A stretch of 64,000 nucleotides of DNA from the NCBI RefSeq assembly GCF_001971785.1, contig NZ_CP019389.1, positions 1,437,001-1,501,000 on the forward strand. The letters are read 5' to 3'. The number at the start of each line of letters is the position of its first letter. The first letter of the stretch is position 1. The notes below the pieces were generated by a model. It saw only the letters and a list, made by a program, of their open reading frames with translations, did no database searches and was not told the origin of the DNA. The stretch comes from Seonamhaeicola sp. S2-3 (GTDB lineage Bacteria > Bacteroidota > Bacteroidia > Flavobacteriales > Flavobacteriaceae). Shown here piece after piece: positions 8,328 to 17,973 of this stretch. Position numbers and translations under genes: made by a program.

Positions 8328-10139
8328 ATGAATCGTTTTCTTATTGTTTTTTTAAGCTTTATTTTTTTATGGTCTTGTGGGGGTACTAATAATACTGAAA
8401 TAACATCTCCCACTACACCTAAAACACCATTGGTTTCTTCATCGGTTAATACATATTGGCAACAACATGTAGATTATAAGATGGAAATTGATATGGATGT
8501 AAACACCTATCAATATAAAGGTAAACAAACTTTAGTTTACACCAATAATTCACCCGATGTATTAAACAAAGTATATTATCATTTATACTTTAACGCATTT
8601 CAACCTGATAGTGAAATGGATGTACGTTCAAGAACCATTGCAGACCCAGACCCAAGAGTTGGAGACCGTATTAGTAAACTAAAACCCAATGAAATTGGAT
8701 ACATAAAAGTTAACTCTTTAAAACAAAACGGAGTTGCTTTAAAACACGAAACGGTAGGTACTGTGTTAGAAGTAGATTTAGCAAAACCTATTAAACCAGG
8801 TGAAAAAGTAACTTTTGATATGGTTTTTAACGCACAAGTGCCACTTCAAATACGTCGTTCTGGTAGAAATAACAAAGAAGGGGTTGCTTTATCTATGACA
8901 CAATGGTACCCTAAATTAGCAGAATATGATTTTGAAGGGTGGCATGCAGACCCTTATATAGGAAGAGAATTTCATGGTGTTTGGGGAAATTTTGATGTTA
9001 AATTAACTATTGATAAAAACTACGTTGTTGGAGGTACTGGTTACCTAAATGGCGAACCAAAAGTTGAAAACAACAAAAAAACACTACACTTTACAGCTCC
9101 TAATGTACACGATTTTACTTGGGCTGCGGATCCAGATTATATTCATGATACAATACAAGTACCTAACGGACCCATATTAAACTTTTACTATAAAAACACA
9201 TTATCTGCACAACAGAAAGAAGATTGGAAAAAATTTCAACCAAAAGTTGTTGAACTAATGCAATATTACAGTAAGCATATTGGTAAATACCCTTATAAGC
9301 AATATTCTGTAATTCAAGGTGGCGATGGCGGTATGGAATACGCTATGTGTACGCTAATTACTGGTCAACGTAGTTTTGGTAGTTTAGTAGGTGTTACAGC
9401 ACATGAATTGGCTCACTCATGGTTTCAATTTTTATTAGCAACCAATGAAGCTAAACACGAGTGGATGGATGAAGGGTTTACAAGCTATATTAGTGATTTA
9501 GCTATGAACGAAATAATGGAACAAAACAATAAAAATCCATTTAAAAATGCTTACAAAGCATATATTTATTTAGCTAACTCAAACAGCCAACAACCCCTTA
9601 CAACACATGCCGATAGATATCATTACAACCAAGTATATGGTATTTCTGCATATAATAAAGGGGAAGTATTTTTAGCCCAATTAGGTTATGTAATTGGAGA
9701 AGAAAACCTGAAAAAAACTTTAAAACAATACTTTGTAGATTGGGCTTTTAAACATCCTACACCAAACGATTTTATTAGAGTTGCCGAAAAAGTTTCGGGG
9801 TTAGAATTAGATTGGTACTTAACAGATTTTACCAAAACAACCAATACCATAGATTATGCTGTTAAACAGGTTGAAGGAAACACCATTACCTTAGAGCGTA
9901 TTGGTTTAATGCCAATGCCTATTGATTTAAGCATTACTTATACCGATGGTTCTACAGAAAATTTTTATATACCATTACAAATGATGCGTGGTGAAAAACC
10001 TACCACAGCAACTATAATTAAAGATTGGGCTTGGGCATACCCAACCTATACGTTTAAAACCACTAAAGAGGTTAAAAGCGTACAAATAGACCCTAGTGAA
10101 CTTATGGCCGATGTAAACAAAACAAACAATAAAAAGTAA
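8328..10139 (+). CDS. M1 family metallopeptidase, lipoprotein
   Basis: 603 residues with a lipoprotein signal (FLSFIFLWSC). The zinc motif HELAH lies at residues 359-363, and the third ligand Glu382 (MDEGF) sits exactly 18 residues after His363, as in M1 aminopeptidases (gluzincins). GGDGGMEYAM just upstream matches the GxMEN-like exopeptidase loop, with Tyr in place of Asn. The N-terminal beta-sandwich typical of M1 enzymes precedes it. It probably trims peptides at the cell envelope. It follows the S8 peptidase but is separated from it by a terminator, so the two are not one operon. A second terminator follows at 10,162. Confidence 0.9.
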   Translation: MNRFLIVFLSFIFLWSCGGTNNTEITSPTTPKTPLVSSSVNTYWQQHVDYKMEIDMDVNTYQYKGKQTLVYTNNSPDVLNKVYYHLYFNAFQPDSEMDVRSRTIADPDPRVGDRISKLKPNEIGYIKVNSLKQNGVALKHETVGTVLEVDLAKPIKPGEKVTFDMVFNAQVPLQIRRSGRNNKEGVALSMTQWYPKLAEYDFEGWHADPYIGREFHGVWGNFDVKLTIDKNYVVGGTGYLNGEPKVENNKKTLHFTAPNVHDFTWAADPDYIHDTIQVPNGPILNFYYKNTLSAQQKEDWKKFQPKVVELMQYYSKHIGKYPYKQYSVIQGGDGGMEYAMCTLITGQRSFGSLVGVTAHELAHSWFQFLLATNEAKHEWMDEGFTSYISDLAMNEIMEQNNKNPFKNAYKAYIYLANSNSQQPLTTHADRYHYNQVYGISAYNKGEVFLAQLGYVIGEENLKKTLKQYFVDWAFKHPTPNDFIRVAEKVSGLELDWYLTDFTKTTNTIDYAVKQVEGNTITLERIGLMPMPIDLSITYTDGSTENFYIPLQMMRGEKPTTATIIKDWAWAYPTYTFKTTKEVKSVQIDPSELMADVNKTNNKK

Positions 10140-10161
10140 CTCGTTTTAATTTACTCTTTAT

Positions 10162-10195
10162 AAAAACCGCTTATTTCTAGGCGGTTTTTTTATAC
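10162..10195 (+). terminator. Rho-independent terminator after M1 peptidase gene
   Basis: A 9-bp perfect stem (10162-10170 AAAAACCGC with 10181-10189 GCGGTTTTT) encloses a 10-nt loop, and the distal arm runs into a T tract. Confidence 0.85.
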
Positions 10196-10359
10196 CCAAG
10201 CGCTATTGATGTTAACTTTGAACTAAAATTTGCTACCTTCGTTTAACACAGAATATAAATCATTAAAACAACATAAATTCTATAGTTAGGCATATTTAAG
10301 AAAGCTCATGTGAGTATTCAATAGCTTCAAATAGGCTTAAAAAATATTTTAAATCCATA

Positions 10360-11199
10360 ATGATCTCATTAAATAAAACTATTGCTTATACAAAAAAATG
10401 GAAGCATACCTTTTTGATATCTGTTGTATTAGGAGCCTTAGTACCATTGCTATTAATAACTTTAGAACCTTTTGACAATAGCAATACATTTTCTTATAAA
10501 TATATCATTCTATCAGGCTATGCCTTTTGTATTCTAATACCTTTGCTTCTAGTTCATCCTATTGAAAATTATATTTACAACAAGCAAACAAATCGTTGGT
10601 TTGTAATGAATGAGTTTCTATATATTGCCGTAACACTTTTCTTAATATTTGTTTTTGCTTTCTTTTATCATTTTTTAGTAATTAGCAATCTACAAGCTTT
10701 TACTTTTCATGCCATATGGGGTTTTGCTAAAACATTCTGTTTACCATTTACACCTATTGTGGTGCCTTTGTGGCTTTATTTACGTTCTAAATATGGCTTA
10801 ATTGAGGTTCCGTTACCCAGAAAAAAACATGTTGAAGAAAAGGTTGCAATTACTATTACAGGAAACAATAAATCTGAAACTTTAACCATTTTAGAATCTG
10901 ATTTTATTTTTGCAAAAGCACAACAGAATTATGTAGATGTTTATTTTAAAACAGAAAAAGGTGTAAAACAGAAAACATTTCGTAATACACTATCTAATAT
11001 TATGAAACAATTACCTAAGGCTTGGCAAGTGCATCGTTCTTATTTGGTGAACCTAGATTATCTTACATCTGTAGAAGGAAATGCAAGAAAACGTTTTATG
11101 CACATTTCGGAAACTGAAGATATCATACCAATCTCTCAAGTTTACTATAAAGCCTTAAATAAAAGGCTTTCAAATTCATCCCTAGAACTTCAAAGTTAG
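10360..11199 (+). CDS. Membrane-anchored LytTR-type transcriptional regulator
   Basis: 279 residues. Four hydrophobic segments lie in the first roughly 150 residues, followed by a LytTR DNA-binding domain (about 165-265; QQNYVDVYF, the KAWQVHRSYLVNLDYL core and IPISQVYYKAL). There is no receiver domain, so the membrane part is probably the input. A 5' leader of about 110 nt is likely, since a promoter-like TACCTTCG lies at 10,234. The stop codon falls inside the first of three phased AAGTTA repeats (11,191-11,240) that have LytTR-site geometry, suggesting it controls the next gene. Target and signal are not known. Confidence 0.85.
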   Translation: MISLNKTIAYTKKWKHTFLISVVLGALVPLLLITLEPFDNSNTFSYKYIILSGYAFCILIPLLLVHPIENYIYNKQTNRWFVMNEFLYIAVTLFLIFVFAFFYHFLVISNLQAFTFHAIWGFAKTFCLPFTPIVVPLWLYLRSKYGLIEVPLPRKKHVEEKVAITITGNNKSETLTILESDFIFAKAQQNYVDVYFKTEKGVKQKTFRNTLSNIMKQLPKAWQVHRSYLVNLDYLTSVEGNARKRFMHISETEDIIPISQVYYKALNKRLSNSSLELQS

Positions 11200-11240
11200 C
11201 CCACATACTTCAAAGTTAACCCAAAAATTTCAAGTTAGTC
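11191..11240 (+). promoter_or_regulatory. Three direct repeats with about 20-bp period, candidate LytTR operator
   Basis: CAAAGTTAGC (11,191), CAAAGTTAAC (11,211) and CAAGTTAGTC (11,231) repeat with GTT cores at 11,195, 11,215 and 11,234, about two helical turns apart. LytTR regulators such as AgrA bind paired direct repeats of this type (short motif with GTT, spaced about two turns). The array straddles the stop codon of a LytTR gene and lies about 60 bp before the lipoprotein start at 11,303. Binding is inferred. Confidence 0.5.
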
Positions 11241-11302
11241 ACACTCTTTTTTTGTTGTTGTTTTTATGTTTTCTATTTGTAGAGAACTTAAAACCACAAC
11301 AA

Positions 11303-12523
11303 ATGAAAACGCATACACTTACATTTATTTTCTTAGTAATGTTAATAGCACTTTTTACTAGCTGCTCTTCAAGTAAATATGTTAAATACCTAAAAGAAAA
11401 TACTGAAGTAGTTAAAATGACAGATTCTCTTCTGTTTAATTCACTAGATACTAATTTTTATGAAAATAAACTTTTTTTGGTAGGCGAAGTACATGAAGTA
11501 GAAACGTCTCCAAGAATAGATTTTGCAATGTTTACTCAACTTAACGAAAAAATAAAAGTAGACGTCTATTTGGCCGAAATGGACATTGCTCAAGGATATT
11601 ATTTACAAGAATATATAAAAGGTTCTGATAACCTTGAACTAAAAAATATATTGAAAAAATGGCCTGTTTTTATTGGAAGTATTTCTCAACAATACAGAAA
11701 TAAATGGGAGAAAATGAGAACCTATTATCATCAACTTCCTGAAAATTCAAAGTTTGAGCTTGTTGGTGTAGATAGAATAGCAGACTTTGAACTGATTAGA
11801 AAATTATTGAAAGAAAAACTTCCTAAAAAATATCACAAAGAGATTCAAAATGATAATGATTTGTTGATTTCATGGTCTAAAAACAAACTCAATACTATTT
11901 TAGAAAATGAGAAATCTTATTTAGATGCAAACACTCTTAATTTATTAAAAAACATAGCATTCAATCTAAATAATTACAAAGAAAACAGAAGTAGAGATAA
12001 GTTTATGTATCAAAATTTTAAAAGATTGTATACACAAAATCAATGGAAAAATATGATTATTTATGGCGGATTTGGTTTTTCACATACTTTACAAGCATAT
12101 AATTATACGTTTGCTGGACGTATAAAAAGAGACACAACATTGCCTTTTACCAATAAAATAGTTAGCTTAAATAGTTTATATGTAGACTCTAAATTAACTG
12201 TAGATAGCAGAGCGTTACCTAAATTTATGCAAGATAAAGGCAAAGCATTTACACGTTTTAAGTATTCGCAAGACAATAGATTATTTATGTACATACAAGG
12301 AATTGCAGACTATAAAAAGGTAACAAAACCTAACACTATAAGTTTATTAAAGTTAGATGCTGAAAATTCACCCTATTTAAACTCCACAAGAGGTACAAAA
12401 GTTAAAAAATTGATATCTATTTGGGATGCCTATGATATTATTGATGGTACTTCAACAACTGATTATGCTCAATATATTTTATTTGTTAGAAATGCAGATT
12501 GGATTTTACCTGATGAGAATTAA
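11303..12523 (+). CDS. Lipoprotein with GEVHE motif, possibly EreA/ChaN-like
   Basis: 406 residues from the ATG at 11,303. An upstream in-frame start at 11,252 would add 17 residues ahead of the signal sequence and is unlikely. The N-terminus is a lipoprotein signal (VMLIALFTSCSSS). The first conserved block, LFLVGEVHEVE near residue 58, resembles the GE.H motif that opens erythromycin-esterase-like and ChaN/TraB-related folds; the rest of the protein is not recognised. It follows the LytTR gene and its repeat array and is probably that regulator's target. A hydrolase or binding role is only a suggestion. Confidence 0.6.
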   Translation: MKTHTLTFIFLVMLIALFTSCSSSKYVKYLKENTEVVKMTDSLLFNSLDTNFYENKLFLVGEVHEVETSPRIDFAMFTQLNEKIKVDVYLAEMDIAQGYYLQEYIKGSDNLELKNILKKWPVFIGSISQQYRNKWEKMRTYYHQLPENSKFELVGVDRIADFELIRKLLKEKLPKKYHKEIQNDNDLLISWSKNKLNTILENEKSYLDANTLNLLKNIAFNLNNYKENRSRDKFMYQNFKRLYTQNQWKNMIIYGGFGFSHTLQAYNYTFAGRIKRDTTLPFTNKIVSLNSLYVDSKLTVDSRALPKFMQDKGKAFTRFKYSQDNRLFMYIQGIADYKKVTKPNTISLLKLDAENSPYLNSTRGTKVKKLISIWDAYDIIDGTSTTDYAQYILFVRNADWILPDEN

Positions 12524-12615
12524 CTAGGCCTAAAAATTCGTATAATTTATATTTAACTAATTGTTTTAAATGATTTAAGACATAACTAAAAAATCTCTAA
12601 ATTTTTTAAACAAGC

Positions 12616-13812
12616 CTAAAACCTTCTATACCATTTTTCATTTTTATACATGCTGGTTTTAGCTACACGCTCTCTGTTGTTTAAGACCAAATATATTTCA
12701 TTTGAATATCTACTTCGGTAACCCAACAAGTGAAATATAGGTTTAGCAAAAAACTTTGCTACTTTTAAATTTACTCTTAAAATACCTTCGGTTTTATTTA
12801 ACCAAGTTATTCCGGGTAATACTACTAGTAAACCATCTATTTTAATACGTCTTAAAAACGCTGATAACCTTAAAAAGAATGGTTTTATAATTCTTATAAT
12901 AAAAAACCCATCTGCACCTTGCTTTTGATATAAGGGCATAAATATAAGGCCTGTATATTTTGATAAAAGATTAACGCCGTTACTAACAGCAAGAGGGACT
13001 CCTTTTTTAATTTTTTGAAAACTTTTAAAACCACTTAGCATTTTAAAATTTTCATCCTTCTTAATTTTATGTAAATGAATGATTTCTAAAAAATTTTGAG
13101 TGTTTTTTGATTGCTCTTTAAGTATATTATAATTAACGTTATACTTTTTACTATCTTTTTTAATTACACCCGCATTTACTAATGCTAAATTTAAAAAAGC
13201 TACACTATTGGTTATAGCATTAACATCATCATGCTGACCAGATTCAAAACCTAAAGATACATAACCTAGTTTATTTATGTAGCTTAACAGAGGGCCTGTT
13301 AAATACTCTTCTATACCTAATACAATAGGCACTGGAAAATGTTTTGAGAATTTTCGGTTTATTAATGCATCATTTATGGTAATAAAAGGCAAAGTTTTAC
13401 TAGAGGTTGTATGTAAATCTATAAAGTAAAATGGGGGCTTATTGGTAGTTATAATGTTGTTTAATATATCTAACAGCGCTATAAGTTCTTTTTCATCAGA
13501 ATTTAAATGCGCTTTATTTTTAATAGTAGCAATATTATCTGTTGTCCATAACCTATTTAGATCTTGGTCTATAAAACGTTGGTGTGCACTAAGCGCTTTT
13601 AAGTTACCAGCAATAGCATAAATGACTCCGCCAATATTTTTAGAATTAATAGTATTTAAAACTTGGTTTACAGCAAAAACACCCGATGTTTCATTACCAT
13701 GAATACCAGCAAAAATAACAAATGTTGGTCCGGAGTTTGCTCCTTTAATTTTACCTATTTGTCTTTTTACTGTTATGGTTTTATTTAAGGCTTTACTGTA
13801 AACATTTACCAT
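12616..13812 (-). CDS. Succinylglutamate desuccinylase/aspartoacylase family protein (M14-like)
   Basis: 398 residues. Zinc ligands are visible: His38 and Glu41 in GIHGNETSG, and His134 in FIDLHTTSS. DQDLNRLW near residue 83 supplies the substrate-binding Asn-Arg pair, and LGFESGQHD gives the likely general-base Glu. These enzymes hydrolyse N-acyl amino acids. About 130 C-terminal residues beyond the core are unassigned. It lies 3 nt downstream of the GCS2-CBS gene on the same strand, so the two form an operon and probably act on the same gamma-glutamyl or acyl-amino-acid compound. The substrate is unknown. Confidence 0.8.
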   Translation of the reverse strand: MVNVYSKALNKTITVKRQIGKIKGANSGPTFVIFAGIHGNETSGVFAVNQVLNTINSKNIGGVIYAIAGNLKALSAHQRFIDQDLNRLWTTDNIATIKNKAHLNSDEKELIALLDILNNIITTNKPPFYFIDLHTTSSKTLPFITINDALINRKFSKHFPVPIVLGIEEYLTGPLLSYINKLGYVSLGFESGQHDDVNAITNSVAFLNLALVNAGVIKKDSKKYNVNYNILKEQSKNTQNFLEIIHLHKIKKDENFKMLSGFKSFQKIKKGVPLAVSNGVNLLSKYTGLIFMPLYQKQGADGFFIIRIIKPFFLRLSAFLRRIKIDGLLVVLPGITWLNKTEGILRVNLKVAKFFAKPIFHLLGYRSRYSNEIYLVLNNRERVAKTSMYKNEKWYRRF

Positions 13813-13815
13813 ATT

Positions 13816-15666
13816 TTATAAATCATTTACGGTAACAAGACCTATTAATTCTTTCTTATTTACTACTGGTAAACAACCTATATTGTTAGCTATCATTAAG
13901 TCTCTAGCTTCATCTACAGGTGCGTATTCATCAATAGTAACCATGTTTGTTTTCATAATAGTACCAATGCTCTTATTAAGTTTTTTAGGCTTATCAAAAC
14001 AATCTTTTATATCATTCCAACTTAATAAACCAATAAGTTCTCTATCGCCATTAATTACAGGCATGTGATGAATATTTTTCCATTTCATAATGTTAAAAAC
14101 TAATTCTACACTATCTTTTTTATCAACTGAAAAAATATCTGAACTCATAATATGTTTAACAACACGTTGGTCTTTAAACTTAGATTCTGTACTGTGGTGT
14201 AACATACCCCATGTAGAAACAGGATAACCTTTTTCTTGTTTTTCGTATAAATTTGCAGTTAGTACTTGCATTGCTTCATAACGTTTATGGGTTTTTAGTA
14301 AATTTCTATAATTTCTTATTAACCACTCTGAACCGTTATTGTTATGTACTCTATTTTTTATAATTCTTAAATAGTATTCTGCATCTTGTGGTGAAATGCC
14401 ATATTTGTATAAGCCTTTATAGGCCATTGGTAATAATTCATTCAAAATTAAATCATAGCTAGAAATGTATTTTCCGTTCCAATAAAATTGGGCTGCCATA
14501 CCATATCTGGCAGCATTAAAGAAATTAGTTTTTACATCTTTAAAATCCCATTTTTCATGAATGTTATCATACGTTTTTGGTTTACCTAACATTACGCCAA
14601 CCCAAAACATAAAGTTTGCAATTTCATCTTTTGTTGTTGGACCAGAGGGTAGGTATCTATTTTCTATACGTAAGTTTGGTTTACCGTCTATAATACCATA
14701 ACATACTCTATTCCAAGGGTAAACAGTACCGTTATGTAACCCTAATGCTTTTAATTTAGGTATTTCTCCGTTATTAAGCATTTCAACACTATCTTTTATA
14801 AATCTTGAAGTTAAAATGCTTCTAAACCTAGAAATGTTATCTTTAAATATTTCGGTTACTGATCCTGTTAGCCATTTGGTACCAAAGCTAACTCTAGATT
14901 GTTTTTCGTTTAATAAAAATGAACTAGTTCTAGTATCAACACTTTGGGTAAATAGCGCAATTCTAGTTTCGCTCCAAAGTTCTTTTCCAAATAAAATAGG
15001 AGAGTTTGTACAAGCGCTTAAAATAGGGCCCGAAATAGCCTGCGCCCAATTATAATTATCTACAAAATTTTTAGGACCTAATTGTAAATGCATTTGAAAA
15101 CTGGTATTACAGCCTTCTAACATTACCGAGTCATGTAATAAATTAAGTTCATCAACACCTTTAATGTGTATATCAAAGTTTTGTCTTCTATGGCCTTTTA
15201 TAGCATCATTTAAAACCGCATAGCGTTCTTCTTCGGTCATGTTTTTTTCATCAGAATTTTTAACCGTTAAAGAAGGTAAAATACCTGTTAGTATAATTTT
15301 TGCATTTTTTTTAGCTGCCGATTTTTTGGCTTTTTCTAATAACGATTCTAACTGCTCATACATTTTAGAAAAGCAAAGACCTTTTAATTCTTGGGCATCT
15401 AAATTAATTTCAAGGTTATGGCTACTAATTTCGGTAGTAAAATGGTCGTCATTAATATCTTTTAAAATCTCTAACGATTTATTTTCTGGTGAAAATTGTT
15501 CATTTACTATACAAAATTCTTGTTCTGCGCCTACCCTAATAGGGGCTTCTTCTATAAGACCTCTTTCTATTATTAAATCAAGTGCTTTTATATCATTTAA
15601 TAAATGATGTACGTAATTTGCTCTATCTTTATTACCTTTTAATTCTATTACATTTAAATCTCCCAT
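13816..15666 (-). CDS. GCS2-type glutamate-cysteine ligase-like protein fused to CBS domain pair
   Basis: 616 residues. Residues about 15-440 resemble the GCS2 / carboxylate-amine ligase family (IRVGAEQEFCIVNEQF near the N-terminus, FQMHLQLG, then NRYLPSGPTT), which joins the side-chain carboxylate of glutamate to an amine using ATP. From about residue 500 two CBS motifs follow (IMSSDIFSVDKKDSVELVF, then IMKTNMVTIDEYAPVDEARD), which usually bind adenine nucleotides and regulate activity. No signal peptide, so it acts in the cytoplasm. It is first in an operon with a zinc deacylase. Whether the amine is cysteine is unknown; glutathione synthesis should not be assumed. Confidence 0.8.
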   Translation of the reverse strand: MGDLNVIELKGNKDRANYVHHLLNDIKALDLIIERGLIEEAPIRVGAEQEFCIVNEQFSPENKSLEILKDINDDHFTTEISSHNLEINLDAQELKGLCFSKMYEQLESLLEKAKKSAAKKNAKIILTGILPSLTVKNSDEKNMTEEERYAVLNDAIKGHRRQNFDIHIKGVDELNLLHDSVMLEGCNTSFQMHLQLGPKNFVDNYNWAQAISGPILSACTNSPILFGKELWSETRIALFTQSVDTRTSSFLLNEKQSRVSFGTKWLTGSVTEIFKDNISRFRSILTSRFIKDSVEMLNNGEIPKLKALGLHNGTVYPWNRVCYGIIDGKPNLRIENRYLPSGPTTKDEIANFMFWVGVMLGKPKTYDNIHEKWDFKDVKTNFFNAARYGMAAQFYWNGKYISSYDLILNELLPMAYKGLYKYGISPQDAEYYLRIIKNRVHNNNGSEWLIRNYRNLLKTHKRYEAMQVLTANLYEKQEKGYPVSTWGMLHHSTESKFKDQRVVKHIMSSDIFSVDKKDSVELVFNIMKWKNIHHMPVINGDRELIGLLSWNDIKDCFDKPKKLNKSIGTIMKTNMVTIDEYAPVDEARDLMIANNIGCLPVVNKKELIGLVTVNDL

Positions 15667-15827
15667 AACCCTATATTTTTAAGTTGCTTTAACTAGGCTA
15701 AGTTAATTTTGAATAGGGGTTTAAACTATGATTTTTATCATATGTACAATGATGCATTATAATGATAACTAGGAAATAATTAGCCTTTCTAAATATTACT
15801 TTTATTAATTATAGGGTTATATTTTGC

Positions 15828-15835
15828 TACCTTTG
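15828..15835 (+). promoter_or_regulatory. Bacteroidota -7 box before rnpA
   Basis: TACCTTTG matches the TAnnTTTG -7 consensus exactly and lies about 20 bp before the rnpA start. No good TTTG -33 box is evident at the ideal distance. Confidence 0.55.
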
Positions 15836-15854
15836 GTTTTTAAAAAACACTTCA

Positions 15855-16247
15855 TTGAATTTTACTTACGGAAAAAAAGAAAAATTAAAAAGTAAAAAAC
15901 TTATAGACCAGCTATTTACAGAGGGCAAATCGGTTTCTACCTTTCCGTTGCGTTTGGTATATTTAGAAACTACTTTTGAAGAAAATATTGTTGCTAAAAC
16001 CGGCGTTTCTGTAAGTAAACGTTATTTTAAAACTGCTGTAGATAGAAATAGAATAAAACGCTTATTAAGAGAATCTTACAGACTTAATAAAGCTACTTAT
16101 TTTAACAACATTACAACACAATATGCGTTTATGATTTTGTACATTGGCAAAAAGAAACCAACTTTTTATCAAGTTGAAACAAGTATGAATAAGGTGTTTG
16201 AAAAGTTTTTAAACAAAATTTCCTATGAAAAAAATAGTCAAGAATAA
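15855..16247 (+). CDS. rnpA: Ribonuclease P protein component
   Basis: 130 residues, normal for RnpA. The signature RNRIKRLLRESYR (RNR motif) is present, preceded by the typical FTYGKKEKLKSKKLI start and GKSVSTFPLRLVY. It assists the RNase P RNA in maturing tRNA 5' ends. The start is TTG. The 3' end overlaps the S41 protease gene by 23 nt. rpmH is not beside it here, unlike the dnaA-rpmH-rnpA arrangement of many bacteria. An exact -7 box lies upstream. Confidence 0.95.
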   Translation: MNFTYGKKEKLKSKKLIDQLFTEGKSVSTFPLRLVYLETTFEENIVAKTGVSVSKRYFKTAVDRNRIKRLLRESYRLNKATYFNNITTQYAFMILYIGKKKPTFYQVETSMNKVFEKFLNKISYEKNSQE

Positions 16248-17859
16248 ATTTATCCTTATAGCCTTAGCAGCTACTATTTTTTTAAGCACAACAGCTTTTA
16301 AAAATGATTTCTTTGAAATTGCTAAACAAATAGAAATTTTTACCACACTTTTTAAAGAAATCAACATGAATTATGTTGATGAAACCAACCCAGGCGATTT
16401 AATGGATACCGCCATTAAAAGCATGTTGGCAGATTTAGATCCGTACACCAATTTTATGAATGAGCAAGATGTTGAAGCTGCAAGAATTAATAATACAGGA
16501 GACTACACAGGTATTGGTGCCAAAGTAAAAACTTTTAAAGACAAACTAGTAATTGTAGAACCTTATAAAGATTATCCTGCAGATAAAGCAGGATTAAAAG
16601 CAGGTGACGAAATTATAAAAGTAGGCAACACCCTAATTAAAGACTTTAAAGAAAATAGTAGCGATTTACTTAAAGGAACTGCAGGCACCAAAATAGAAGT
16701 AACTTATAAAAGGCAAGGAAAAACCGCAACTACCACCATTGAAAGAGCTGAAGTAGAAATTAAAGCAGTACCTCATTTCTCTATGATAGATGATAATACC
16801 GGGTATATTGTTTTAAGTAAATTTAATAGAAAAGCACACAAAGAAACTGATTATGCCCTACGTGATTTAAAAGCTCAAGGTGCTAAACGTATTATATTAG
16901 ATTTACGCGGAAATCCAGGTGGTTTATTAAATGAAGCTATTAAAATTGTAAACCTATTTGTACCTAAAGGCCAATTGGTAGTTACCACAAAATCTAAAGT
17001 AAAAAAATACAATAAAACCTATTACACCCAATCTGAACCTATAGATACAGAAATACCTTTAGTTGTTTTAATAGATGGCAAAAGTGCATCAGCAAGCGAA
17101 ATTGTTTCGGGTTCTTTGCAAGATTTAGATAGAGCTGTTATAGTAGGCTCAAGAAGTTTTGGTAAGGGTTTAGTACAGCGTCCTAAACAACTAACGTATG
17201 GTACACAAGTTAAAATTACTATCTCTAGATACTATACACCATCTGGCAGATGTATTCAATCTTTAGATTATTGGAATAGAGATGAAAAAGGTAACGCTGT
17301 ACGTGTAAAACAAGAAAATTATAATGAATTTAAAACTAAAAACGGACGTAAAGTTTTTGATGGTGGCGGTGTATTTCCAGATGTTGCTTTTGATGCTTCT
17401 AAAAATGCTACAGTTACCAACGCCATTGTAAATGATGATTTAATATTCAATTTTGCAACTAACTATTATTACAACCACAACATTAACAATTTAAATGATT
17501 TTAAACTTACAGATGCTGATTTTTCAGACTTTAAAACATATTTAAAAACCAATAATTTTTCATTTAAAACTAAAACCGAAAAAGCACTTTATAAAGCTTT
17601 TGAAGCTGCTGCTAATGAAGAATTAGATGATAACATTGAAAAAGATTTTAATACCTTAATTTCAAATTTAAATCGTTCTAAAGAAGATATTATTAATGAA
17701 AATAAAAACTTTTTATTAGACCTGTTAACTGAAGAAATTGTAAAACGTTATGCCTATAGAGAAGGCTTATATGAATATTATAAAGTACATGATTCTAAAA
17801 TTAAAAAAGCAACAGAAATACTTAGTAATACATCAACATATTTAGGGTATTTAAATTAA
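16225..17859 (+). CDS. S41 family C-terminal processing peptidase
   Basis: 544 residues with an N-terminal hydrophobic signal (FILIALAATIFLSTTAF). A PDZ domain (about 85-165, with GIGAKVK and PADKAGLKAGDEII) precedes the S41 catalytic core. The catalytic Ser is Ser289 in GKSASASEIVSG and the Lys is Lys314 in SFGKGLVQRP. A long C-terminal helical tail follows. Such Ctp/Tsp proteases process or degrade envelope proteins in the periplasm. It overlaps rnpA by 23 nt and is probably co-transcribed with it. Confidence 0.93.
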   Translation: MKKIVKNKFILIALAATIFLSTTAFKNDFFEIAKQIEIFTTLFKEINMNYVDETNPGDLMDTAIKSMLADLDPYTNFMNEQDVEAARINNTGDYTGIGAKVKTFKDKLVIVEPYKDYPADKAGLKAGDEIIKVGNTLIKDFKENSSDLLKGTAGTKIEVTYKRQGKTATTTIERAEVEIKAVPHFSMIDDNTGYIVLSKFNRKAHKETDYALRDLKAQGAKRIILDLRGNPGGLLNEAIKIVNLFVPKGQLVVTTKSKVKKYNKTYYTQSEPIDTEIPLVVLIDGKSASASEIVSGSLQDLDRAVIVGSRSFGKGLVQRPKQLTYGTQVKITISRYYTPSGRCIQSLDYWNRDEKGNAVRVKQENYNEFKTKNGRKVFDGGGVFPDVAFDASKNATVTNAIVNDDLIFNFATNYYYNHNINNLNDFKLTDADFSDFKTYLKTNNFSFKTKTEKALYKAFEAAANEELDDNIEKDFNTLISNLNRSKEDIINENKNFLLDLLTEEIVKRYAYREGLYEYYKVHDSKIKKATEILSNTSTYLGYLN

Positions 17860-17973
17860 AATTTATTGTTTTTTAACCTTTAGTATTTGCAATTTAACTT
17901 AAAACAATAGCAATTTCAGGGCTAATTGTTTAAAAATAGTATATTTATATCCCAATATTTATGAAATCCTACT

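Noticed and set aside
10217-10241. Classic -33/-7 promoter for the LytTR gene (TTTG then TACCTTCG)
   Set aside because: The spacer is only 13 bp and the -7 box has a mismatch, so only a weak promoter is possible.
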